From Denticeps clupeoides (Eukaryota; Chordata; Actinopteri; Clupeiformes; Denticipitidae), in the NCBI RefSeq assembly GCF_900700375.1, contig NC_041716.1, forward strand, positions 19,308,578-19,372,577: 64,000 nt of DNA, read 5' to 3'. Below the pieces are notes generated by a model. It was given only the letters and a program-made list of their open reading frames with translations, was not told the DNA's origin and ran no database searches. Within the stretch, counting starts at the first letter, position 1. Every line of letters begins with the position of its first letter. The translations under genes and the position numbers were made by a program. This document shows positions 26,451 to 36,481 of this stretch, piece by piece.

Positions 26451-27670
26451 GACCATACATCTCCTTGGATAACAACCACAGAGGAAGAGGAAGCCAGTCT
26501 TTGTTTTCTGATAGAATGAGGAAATCTAATCATACCCCAGGACTTAGATGTACAGAGCATTCTGTGGGCTGTTTAAAAATGACCTACTGTTAACATGAAA
26601 ATATAACTATGACAACCTGATACTATTCAAAGATATTTATTGGTATTTTAACATCTGAATTGAATTTTATAATAATTTTATTATTACCTTCAGCAACCAG
26701 AGACAGTGACACGCCCGTCACCCAGTCTATACAGTCTACACAGTAGCATAGCTTACATTTATATCTGTGTGATCCAGGTTTTAAATGTCACATTGGACAA
26801 TCCCTGACATTTCTGAAGAGAGTAAAATTTGAGGGACATAATGGATTTTTTAACTCAAGGTTTAGCTCAAACAGGCCTCTTTTTAACCAAACAGGGCAAA
26901 CAGGCAGCCGCCGCATTTAGTAGCTATAAGTGTATGTGAACTTAATATTTTTACATTTATACTTATATAAAGTGTTCCACTTAAAATATGACAGTCTAAA
27001 TTCTGAAAGTCTAATTAATCATTTTTTTTACATTTCAACAAGTGTACAAATATTTGGTTCATTACAAAAAAATTGTTTCATTACAAAAATATCACAAAAT
27101 TACTTTGAATTAAATTGCAAATAAGTATTAATTATGGAACTTGTTTCAACTCATTATACTCAAACTTAGTCTTGTTATTATTTAAATTATATAATTATAT
27201 TACTATTTGTATTATTTTTAAAAATCCAGTTTGGCATGCAATGTACAGTCAGTACATATTGTGAGGTTATTTAAGGCTGCTGTTCTTTTTATCTGGCCAA
27301 CACGAAAACTAGAAAATGATGTCATCATCCAGTCCAAACACACCATAACCGTTTCTGGTTTACTGTTCTGTTTTGATAATTATTTTTTTTGGTTCTTACA
27401 AACAAATATTTGGTTCTTCTGAAAAATACGGCTCATCGGGATGAGCCTCATTGTCAGGGGATTCCATTTCCCGCAAAAAAAAAAAAACGAAATTTCGCTG
27501 TAATACTGACACAATGATTCTTCACTTTCCAGAGAGTGAGACCACCAGTCAATGTCCCTCCAAGTTAGAAACTAGGAAGGTCCCAGGGTTCCAAAATGAA
27601 CACTAACCATCTGACCGTATGCAACTAGGTACCATCAGACAGATTTCAGTTTTTCCAGCTGGAAAACTGG
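26451..27670. other. AT-rich intergenic DNA
   Basis: No gene, SINE or clear repeat seen apart from poly(A) and poly(T) tracts. Confidence 0.5.
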
Positions 27671-27674
27671 AGTG

Positions 27675-28218
27675 GAGAAAAGTCCTGGAGCTGGCCCATG
27701 AAGTTGAAGTTCGGGGAAATGTTGGACTTCTTGCTCTTGACAAAGTCATAGGCGTCGTTAAGGGACAGACTGAGGCTCTGCATCAGGTACGCCAATGTCA
27801 CTGTAACCGACCAACTAATGCCAGCCAAGCAATGCACCAGGACCCCACACCTTTTAGATCTGTCAGAAAATAGCAACACAATTAGCAAACATTTCAATTC
27901 ACACAACAATCATACAAAGTGGAGCTGTATCCATTACAACCACATAGGGGAAATCGTGGAAATTTGTGGTGACGTATTCAGAAAATGAAATGAAACCATT
28001 GAATAAAGAACGAAATAAAAAAGAATTACTTACCAATGAAGCCTATAGCCTCTGGGAAAAACGGAGCCAGGTTTTGACTCCAGAGATCAGAGATCGGGAT
28101 CTGTTTGTATTTGAAATGACCTTTGTGTTCAAACTCGTTGGGCAGATTGTGTGTTACATTCAGAATGTACTTAATGTCGCACAGGCTCAGTACTTCCAGG
28201 TTGGCCGAGTCCTTGGCA
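27675..28218 (-). pseudogene. dusp7: dusp7-like MAP kinase phosphatase remnant, inactive
   Basis: Two minus-strand exon remnants of a DUSP6/7/9-type phosphatase. The upstream one (28,034-28,218) reads [46 protein letters not shown] and ends at a GT donor. The downstream one (about 27,675-27,858) reads [53 protein letters not shown] favours dusp7 over dusp6. It is broken in several ways: the catalytic P-loop HCLAGISR has W in place of its arginine, the exon junction is out of frame and appears to lack about ten bases, the first part with the rhodanese domain is missing, the upstream exon is cut by repeat DNA at about 28,218, and the C terminus diverges after GQL. Confidence 0.88.
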
Positions 28219-28284
28219 TCAAAACTATGAATGAACACATGTGGATTTATGTACTTAACAAAAAAAGGTGAAATAACTGAAAAC

Positions 28285-28572
28285 ATTTACATTTAAGGCA
28301 TTTGGCAGACGCCCTTATCCAGAGCGACTTACAATATGCTTTCAGGTTACCATCGATGAAGTGATCAGTTGTAGTTCATTAGGACCCCCAACTATGAATA
28401 CAACCTTTTTATTCACTCTGTTGTAGATCGACAATAAGAAAGTTACAAGTTCATCTAAATATTCTCTAAAGAGGTCTTGAGCTGCCGTTTGAAAGTACTC
28501 AGTGACTGAGCTGTTCTGACCTCAAGTTCATTCCACCACCGAGGGGCCAAGATAGAGAAGAGTCTAGATGAA
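28285..28572 (-). mobile_element. L2-like LINE (type A) 3' end
   Basis: The minus strand gives RWWNEL.VRTAQSLSTFK at the RT C terminus, followed by the 3' UTR and the ACATTTAAGG-type end near 28,285. It is the same family as 9,707-9,960 and 59,330-60,060. It abuts a plus-strand type-B LINE. Confidence 0.8.
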
Positions 28573-29567
28573 TTTCTCAAGTCACCCCACCACCTGCTCT
28601 CTGGATCCCATCCCCTCACACCTCCTTCAGTCCATACAGTCCCTAACATAACATCTGCTCTGACACAGGTCTTAAATTCTTCCCTCACAACAGGAACATT
28701 TCCCACTGCTTTCAAACAGGCTGTCATTGCTCCCCTGCAAAACCCGTTTGTACTGGACAGCTACCGCCCAGTCTCCAACATTCCTTTTCTTCCAAAAATT
28801 ATTGAAAGAGCAGTCCTAACTCAACCTTCTTAATTTCTCCATGAGCAGGATCTACTCAACCCTTTTCAATCTGGTTTCAGGAAAGGACATTCAACTAGCA
28901 ATGGTGGATGATGTTCGTGCTGCAACAGCCGCCCGCAGCTGTCCATCATCTGTCCTCATCTTACTTTATCTATCTGCTGCCTTTGACACAATTAATCACA
29001 AAATCCTTCTCACCACACTTTCAGATTTAGGAATTACATGAACCGTACTAAATTGTTTCACCTCTTATCTTCAAGACAGGTCCTTCAAGGTAACATGGGG
29101 AGGTGAGACATCTGTCCTCTCTCGGGTAACTCAATATACACTTGCTCACTTGGTCACATCATCCAATCACATGGCTTTTCCTATCACTCTTACGCTGATG
29201 ATACCCAGCTCTATTTGTCTTTCCCACCAGAATATTGCAACAAAAATTTCGGCCTGTCTCTCTGACATATCGGCATGGATGTCTGAGCGACACCTCCAAC
29301 TGAACCTATTCAAAACCAAGATTCTGATCTTTCCGGGCAACAACTCCCCTCAGCAAAAACCTCTCAATTCAAATTGAATCGCTAATGTTAACACCCACGG
29401 AGTCTGCAAAAAGCTTGGATTGAAGACAAACTGTGTCTGAAACATCATGTTGCTGCGATCTCCAGATCCTGCAGGTTCACTCTCTACAACATTCGCAAGA
29501 TTCGGCCTTTTCTCTCGCAGGCTACGCAGCTCCTCGTCCAGGCAATGGTCATCTCCAAACTCGACTA

Positions 29568-32522
29568 CACTCTAAAAACTGCTGGGTTAAAAACAACCCA
29601 ATTTGGGTTATTTTGGTAACCCAGTGCTGGGTCAAAAAGGGACCAACCCAACGCTGGGTTATTTTGACCCAACAAGTTGGGTTACACGTTTAACCCAGCA
29701 TGCTGGGTTGTGATTATTAACCCAACTATTAGTTAAAAATGACTACGCTGCTGGGTTGAATGGAACCCAAAATGGGTCAGAAATTTGATATAGAAACTTG
29801 TGATTAAAATTACTAAAATAAAAACAATTATACAGCAATACATATTTCAATAATGGAATTTTATTAATGACAAAACATGTAAAAAATGTGTCCATATGAA
29901 TTTAAGACTTTTTTTTTTCCATCTCCACCTCAACATTAAGACAATTTTTATGAAAATGTATCAAACTGTAGTCACAGTGTTTCTGGAATAAAGTCAGTAA
30001 CAATGAATCAGATTGAAGCCAAATTAACTTTAGAAAAACACAATTTGACATGTAAATGTAATGAAAAAAAAGTTTTCTTATCATGCATAAACTAAGATAT
30101 AAGAGTCATCTGTAAGAAACACACAACAAAGCAGGCATTAAGAACATCTATGCAGTAAGGATCAGATTTGGTCAAAATAAACTTGCAACTTTCCTAAAAT
30201 GTGCCCTCTGTAAAAAAAAATAATAATACAATACTAGACACATCAAGCACAAGAAGAATCAGATACAAAATGAACAACTGCAAGCCTATTTGCTCTAATC
30301 ACTGCAAAGTAATTGTACAACAATCAGGCATGAAGAGCTGTGCTATAAGCATAATTGTGTCTTACCCTGCTAGCTCATTCTTCAGCTTATGAACGTTTGG
30401 AGGTAGCTCACTTCTACCTTAATTTCACATTGCCTGCTGAATGAAGGTAAACGTGTTTTCAAGCACTTTGGGTGCTGCAGGTGAAGTGCGTAGGATAAGC
30501 CAAACAAGAGGCACATTGCTTGAGGTAGGTTGGTGAGTGCTTCCCTTGCCAAGTTGCCCTCTCGGTTGATGCCCAGTCTTGAGGGGTTGAGTTATGGCAA
30601 TGCTGGGCTTGCTGAACTGTTGTCCTCATAATAGAGGATTCCCACTGGGATGTCCATGGAGTCTCCATAGACTCTACATAGTGCAAGAAACATGACAAAA
30701 AGAGAATATGCAGGTTAACAGCAATTTGTCTACAATCAACTGTATAGAATTATCTAATATTATAGATTTTGTAATTCAATGTGATTTTAGGCACTGTAAA
30801 CAATCTATTTTGTGTGTTTATATATAGGCGTCTTTCATGTTGTGACAGTAGGTGGTATATTACACAATTTGATATTTGAATGGTACAAATGGAGAAAGGG
30901 TTTACTCACTGAACTGCTCTTGAAGAACATAGATGCATCATCTCCAAGAATTATTGGAAGTCCTCTCAGGACAAGGCATCTAATGGCTGTTGGCTCTGTG
31001 CTCTGCAAAGTGGTATAAAACACACTTGAATGTAGAACAAAGGAAATTAATCTTATATCAGTTTATTTGTCCATATAGAGAAATACCACAAGAGAACAGT
31101 TTATGTATTGAACTAACCATCAATATCATTATGAGAAGAAAAGTGAAATATCAACCCACCGTTGTGATGTAGCAGGTCAGCTAATTGCTTTTCTATCCGA
31201 CCTGTTTTCCTCTTGAAATTTCCATCAAAATTGGACACAACCCATCAAGAACACCAAAGAACTCTTCTTTAAAATTTCTACCAACAATCCTGTTAAACTC
31301 CAGGTAAACCTGAAAAATATTAAATATGCTCAGTTTTGATATTCAGGCAGAGTTATTTATAACACAAATAAACCTCTCTGAACATGATGTATGTAAAACA
31401 AATAAGAAAAAAAAAAACATTAAAGGACACATCCACAAACCTGGTTTTCAGTCAAAAAAGCACTGGCCAGCTTTGGATCATCTGGTTGATGTCAGGTTCA
31501 TCCTTTACAACCTCCTCTCGTCTAAGAACAAACATGATTCCTGATGCAAGCAAGGAAAGGGCTTAGTTCCTTCTTGCATAAGTTCCATATTTTAGCCTGT
31601 AATGTTTAAAAAACTGTGCTCTTCTCGCAGATAGTACTTGCATTTCCAAAGCATATTAAAGTGGCTTTAAACAAAACTAGTAGTGCAAAAAAAAAAAAAA
31701 CTGGCATATGTTGAAAGTGGGTGTTTACTTTTTCAAACCTACATTGAAATAATTTGAATTCTACAAAACTGTATGTAGATAAGTAGAGCTACTCTAAAAA
31801 CACATTGCTGCAAGTATCAAATGCTCACTGTTCCCTTAAGATGACCTCATAATTACATGCATGTTTCAAACTACAAATGTTCCAGCAGTTTCTAATTTGA
31901 ATAGAGAAAACAACTCACCTTGTTCATCCACAAAATGGTTCTCGTTGCAGCAAGCAAAACTGCTTTTAAAAAAACTTGAAGAGAAACAGACAAATGTAGA
32001 CAGAAAGGTATACTTCTAAAATACAACATTAAACCCCAAAACCCCCTTTCACGTTGTATATGCAAAATAAAGCTTACCTATCTCCGTGTGAGTGAGTACA
32101 CACAAATTGCTGGCCCCAATGCAGTCGCAAGATATTAAGCATTGTTAGCATAGCAAGTGTTAGTTAGCAAGAAAAAAATTCTCCTCTGTCCTTCTACCCG
32201 CAGCTTTTGCCTCAGAATTTTTTTTCCGCCCGTCTCCTAACCCCGCGGCTTTCGCTCATAAAATAATTTTTTCGCCCTTCAGAAAAATTTTTTTTCGCCC
32301 CTCAGAAACTAAAGACGGTGCAAAGACAATGGCGGCTCCTCTCGCTGATGTCCCAGGTAGTTGACGTGACGTGCGTGCTCTCTTTCAGGTCCGCGTTCCC
32401 AACCCAGCACCGCTGGGTTACAGATCGAGACCGATTTTCAACCCAAATTGGGTTAAATCAACCCAACAACAGACTCAACCCAGCATTTGGGTTGAAAAAA
32501 CAACCCAGCGTTTTTTAGAGTG
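29568..32522. mobile_element. 2,955-bp TIR DNA transposon with TA target duplication
   Basis: Both ends begin CACTCTAAAAA (inverted) and are packed with AACCCA/TGGGTT motifs in both orientations for about 150-200 bases (29,568-29,780 and 32,390-32,522). It interrupts a type-B LINE. The uninterrupted copy at about 58,655 shows the empty site, so the TA at 29,566-29,567 and 32,523-32,524 is the 2-base target duplication. No DDE transposase was recognised, but an intron-containing gene-like unit lies on the minus strand. The superfamily is open; TA duplication is shared by Tc1/mariner and ISL2EU-like groups. Confidence 0.85.
30415..32142 (-). pseudogene. Multi-exon gene-like unit inside the TIR element
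   Basis: Five exon-like blocks with AG/GT borders: 32,078-32,142 (opens MLNILRLHWGQQF), 31,919-31,959 (LAATRTILWMNK), 31,160-31,309 (VYLEFNRIVGRNFKEEFFGV then, one frame over, KTGRIEKQLADLLHHN), 30,910-31,002 (STEPTAIRCLVLRGLPIILG then DDASMFFKSS) and about 30,415-30,673 (VYGDSMDIPVGILYYEDNSS ... LPQAMCLLFGLSYALHLQHP). From memory this pattern resembles the C-terminal part of a large, poorly described group of teleost proteins often annotated as uncharacterised or SAM-domain-containing; that match is unverified. A frameshift in the third block and an in-frame stop in the last suggest this copy is broken. It is probably transcribed, if at all, from the CpG-containing right end (ATGGCGGC, YY1-like, near 32,330). 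Confidence 0.6.
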
Positions 32523-32958
32523 TATTGTAACTCTCTCCTGGCTGGAGCCTCTGCAGTCACCATAAAACCAGATGGTCCAAAATATGGCAGCCCGTCTCAT
32601 CTTCAACCAGCCGAAATACACCCATGTTACACCTCTTCTCACCTCCCTCCACTGGCTCCCGGTAGCTGCTCGCATTGAGTTCAAATCCTTGATGCTTGCC
32701 TACAGGGCTGTAAATGGAACTGCGCCCTCCTACATCAACACACTACTACCTAGCTACACTCCTGCACGCTCTCTCAGATCAGCAAACGAAAGGAGACTAA
32801 AAATTCCTTCTTCACGGGGTCTCCGATTCCAATCATGTCTGTTCTCCTTTGTTGTCCCTGGCTGGTGGAACAACCTGCCCGGCTCCATTCGACAAGCCAA
32901 GACTACTACCACCTTTAAGAAACATTTGAAAACTCACTTGTTTAAAAAGTATTTCAAA

Positions 32959-33143
32959 CATTTACAGCATTTATCAGACGCCCTTATCCAGAGCAGCTTA
33001 CAATCGGTAGTTACAGGGACAGTCTCCCCCTCGAGCAACTTAGGTTAAGTGTCTTTCTCAGGGACACAATGGTAGTAAGTGGGATTTGAACCTGGGTCTT
33101 CTGGTTCATAGCCGAGTGTGTTACCCACTAGGCTACCACCCCT
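32959..33143 (-). mobile_element. SINE family 1
   Basis: Full-length reverse-strand copy inserted in the 3' UTR part of the type-B LINE. The tail, body, B box (GGATTTGAACC on plus) and A box (CCCACTAGGCTA on plus) are all visible. Confidence 0.88.
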
Positions 33144-33312
33144 CTCTAACGAGTCTAACACTAACGAGTCTATTCTTGACAAGTTAGGCCTTGTCAGCTC
33201 TTAGTTTTGTAACTCACAATCTATGGAAACTGAATGAGAATTGCTGGTGTCTTCCTCATGTAAGATGCTTTGGATAAAAGCATCTGCCAAGTAAAGTAAA
33301 GTAAAGAAAAGT

Positions 33313-33553
33313 AAAGTTTACCACTTGTTGGCCCCTTTGCCCTCACTTTGCGGTCCAGCTCACCCCAAACCATCTGGATTGGGTTCAGGTCCGGTGACTG
33401 TGGAGGCCAGGTCTCCACTTTTTGTTAAGTACATAACTCCACATGTGTTCATTCATAGTTTTGAAGAGAATCTACCAACGTAAATGGTCATGAAAATAAA
33501 GAAAACGCGTTGAATGAGAAGGAGTGTCCAAACTTTTGGCCTGTACTGTATGT
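33313..33553 (-). mobile_element. Tc1-like deletion derivative
   Basis: The minus strand keeps the end ACAGGCCAAAAGTTTGGACA, a short 5' part, then jumps to the transposase C terminus WPPQSPDLNPIQMVWGELDR. The same deleted structure lies at 63,489-64,000, so this is a distinct non-autonomous subfamily. Confidence 0.8.
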
Positions 33554-35420
33554 GACGTATGATATGAAGACATTACACGTTTTTTTTTTTTACTTTTGTT
33601 GAACTTTTACGTTACATGTAATTTTATTGGCCGACTTTGATTTTCTCATATAAATGTCTACGCGGACATATGTTTGTAAGTTTAGAATAACTGAGTTTAC
33701 CTTTCAGGTAGTAGCAGCGACATACACGACCACCGCGTCCACCGAGCTCCTGGTCCGAGCTCCGGGCGGCGGCGGACGCCAGGCCGATCGCGCTCCCGGT
33801 GCGCGCGCTCCCGTAGCGGCCGTGCGCGCGACAGTCCAGTCCAGCGGCGGCGCGTCATCTGCACATGTCCCCGTCCGGTCGCGGTCTGGCGCCCGGGACA
33901 CTTTACAGCGGGGGGCGAGAGGGTGGAGCGACGAGCACAAAAAAAAGATTCGATCAAATGAATCAGTTTATTATGTTATTTATGGAACTCGTTCAATTCT
34001 AAAAATGTCTTACCATGCATATTTATACAACAAGGTTAGGTTTATTATTATTACAGCGTATATATATTATGTTATTTTGCTGTTTCATTTATCGAAAGAT
34101 ATTCCCAGGCAGGTCTTTTCCTGGAGATATGTTCTTTCTTCAGAGGCTGTGGGTGAAGGACGGATCTTCAGGTGGCTTCGCACCCATCATCTCCGGCCAG
34201 GTCTGCTTAACAGGCACACGGCTGCAGTAAAGTCGGAGGTGTTTGTTCGTCGTTGTCTGGTGTAGTCCTGGACTGAGAGTGTCCCCACTGCACCGTGGAA
34301 CCTTGGCACCCTGCAGATCAGATCATCTGCCAGTGCAAGGAAGATGGGGACACAGATGCAGGAAGGAAGTGAAGAGAAGGTGCTGGAGTTGGAACATGAT
34401 TACAATACTAGTATTTCAGCGCATAATAACCAATAACCACAGTAACCACAGTTGTTCGTGCTGTTTGTCGCTTCAGGACATCTATAGATTACTGTCATCT
34501 ATAAAATATAAAAGAGAAGGTGAATGGATTTGAATTACGTAACGGGAGAGTTTGGACGGAACCGGGCTTCCCTCGTGCTGCTCGCTCGTTGCGAGACGGG
34601 ATTCTGTTCAGTACTGAGAGTTTGATTAGAGATTATTAATTACACACGTCATTTATTTCAGTGCATTCGGCGACAAGTACAGACGTGCGTAAATACCGCC
34701 ACCTGGCGGCAAAAGACGAGCAAGCGGGACTGGGAATTCGTATTTCCTCTTTACTTTACTTTACTTTATTTTGCAGACGCTTTTATCCAATATTTCCTCA
34801 AAATATGCTACAGAATTACAGTGTCCCATATCACGTTTCTATTTTCTCTACATACCAATAATAAGAGCCCTCATTCCAGCTTTGTACAAAACATTTTTAC
34901 TGGTAAATGCTAGGAATTAAAGAATAATACGATTCATTTATGAATCTATGTCCTATGCAATGGACATCGTGGTTTAATGTATATTTTAATTGCTGTTCTC
35001 TGATAGTGTGTCATTAGAGACATCAATTTGCCTTTTATGACCAAGGAAAAGTAATCACAGAGAGCAGTATATATGAACTCAGTATGTTGCAACATGAATT
35101 AAATTTAATTCAAGGTCAAAGTTCAAGAGGCCTACAACATTTTTATGATGGGTCTATGGTGTATTTAAAACCTTAAAATGCCTAAACAGTCGTGGGATTG
35201 AATTATGTCGGGGAGTGGGCGGTCTCTTCCTTCCTTCCAGAGAATGTGAGAATGTGTTGCCAGGTAACGGTCAGCCCAAAACTGAACACTGACCAAGGTT
35301 CCATTGCCGGACGCTGTGTTACTTGTTTGTAAAAATGAGATTATGGGATTATGACACGTTACACAATTACTGGCTTTGTGCAAAATACAAACAAGTTCAC
35401 AACTTAGACATGTTTCACAC
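33554..35420. other. Intergenic DNA with an isolated CpG island
   Basis: A dense CG block at about 33,700-33,935 stands alone in AT-rich DNA. The minus strand of this block ends at a possible donor (CCTGAAAG then GTAAAC, 33,700-33,712) but no domain is recognisable. Downstream on plus (about 34,090-34,400) the sequence is mixed in composition and might be a non-coding transcript. A 45-base relic of a type-B LINE tail lies at about 34,750-34,795. Confidence 0.45.
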
Positions 35421-35424
35421 TTTT

Positions 35425-36481
35425 ATTGAACTTTTCACAACACTTTCAAAAAGATCAAGTAAGAGAAACTATATATTAATTTTCCAAGAACTTATTCTTA
35501 CTCTACATATAGCTTCATAAATTCAGTCATAAATCATACCACAGCAATACACAACATGACAATATCTGGTGAGAACAATTCACAGTATTAAAACATTCAG
35601 GTCCCGTGACAATATCCCTCGACAACTTCAGTGCACAATAAAAGCTCTCCCTTTCAAATGAATACTTCCCTTAAATCATCATCATCATCACACAGACAAA
35701 CACGACCAGGCTAAATCGCTAAATCAGCAGCTACTGTAAACACTCAACAAAACACAGGTCAAATAAATAATTAAATAGTCATATACATACTTTTTAAATA
35801 GGCATTTCATATTTACACAGAAAACTGCACTATACAGACAGCCAAAAAAAAAACAAAAAGGTCAATGTAAACAAAGAGGTGTATAAATTCTACATGGAAA
35901 CTGAAGCGATCAGTTTTTCCCCAAATATGCCTCTGATTATTTACGTTTGCTACACATAATTGAATGTCCACGCCATGAAAATGTAAACTGGGACTAACCA
36001 CATGCATTTTGTTCTATAAAAACGCAATGAGTCATACTTCAAAAGGCTTCAAGGCTGAAACTTTTACAACCTAAATTATTTAAATTATTCTTCATGAAAT
36101 GGAATTTTGAAAAAAAATAACATTTCAGTGTTTGCCCAGTCTGTGTAAGACACTAACAGAACAAACCACTTCAGGGTGGAAACCACTACACTCATAGGTA
36201 AATACCAGTAAAATGCTTCTGTTCCCTTCTTAAAATACCCTCAAAAACCACAGAGGACTGGTTTCCATGGTGAGGATGGAACAAAGAAAAAAAAAAAAAA
36301 AAAAGGAATATGCAGCCTTATTATACAAACACAGAAAATCCAAACAAAAAACTGTTCATTAAAGATGATGGAATGTGGTCAATAGGGGTGAAATCGTTTC
36401 AGTTCTACTGAGAGAATGGACAAAACTAATCAGACCAAATGGAAGGACACCTAAGTGTCTGGTGGCATGTTATGAGGGTCA
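35425..36481 (-). terminator. atp6ap1 3' UTR region with poly(A) signal
   Basis: Sequence after the atp6ap1 stop on the minus strand. A TTTATT (AATAAA on minus) near 35,429 is the best poly(A) signal; A-tracts lie near 36,285-36,303. No gene features. Confidence 0.5.

Larger units (their letters stand above)
28573..33312 (+). mobile_element. L2-like LINE (type B), split by two insertions
   Basis: The plus strand shows reverse transcriptase pieces in order: YRPVSNIPFLPKIIERAVL (about 28,762-28,820), DPFQSGFR-type and AFDTINHKILL (about 28,980-29,010), [14 protein letters not shown] (about 29,187-29,230), and SERHLQLNLFKT (about 29,285-29,320). After the inserted TIR element it resumes with VQNMAARLIFNQPKYTHVTP, ASLHWLPV-type and WWNNLPGSIRQAK (32,525-32,950). 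The 3' tail is a TAAAG repeat at about 33,285-33,312. Stops and frameshifts show it is dead. Insertions are the 2,955-bp element at 29,568-32,522 and a SINE at 32,959-33,143. Confidence 0.85.

Noticed and set aside
33700-33940. Calling the CpG block dusp7 exon 1
   Set aside because: Only about five codons before the donor resemble the family; the rhodanese motifs are not found in any frame.
33654-34265. 203-codon frame across the orphan CpG island
   Set aside because: Composition-driven, not similar to any family, and continues into AT-rich low-complexity sequence.
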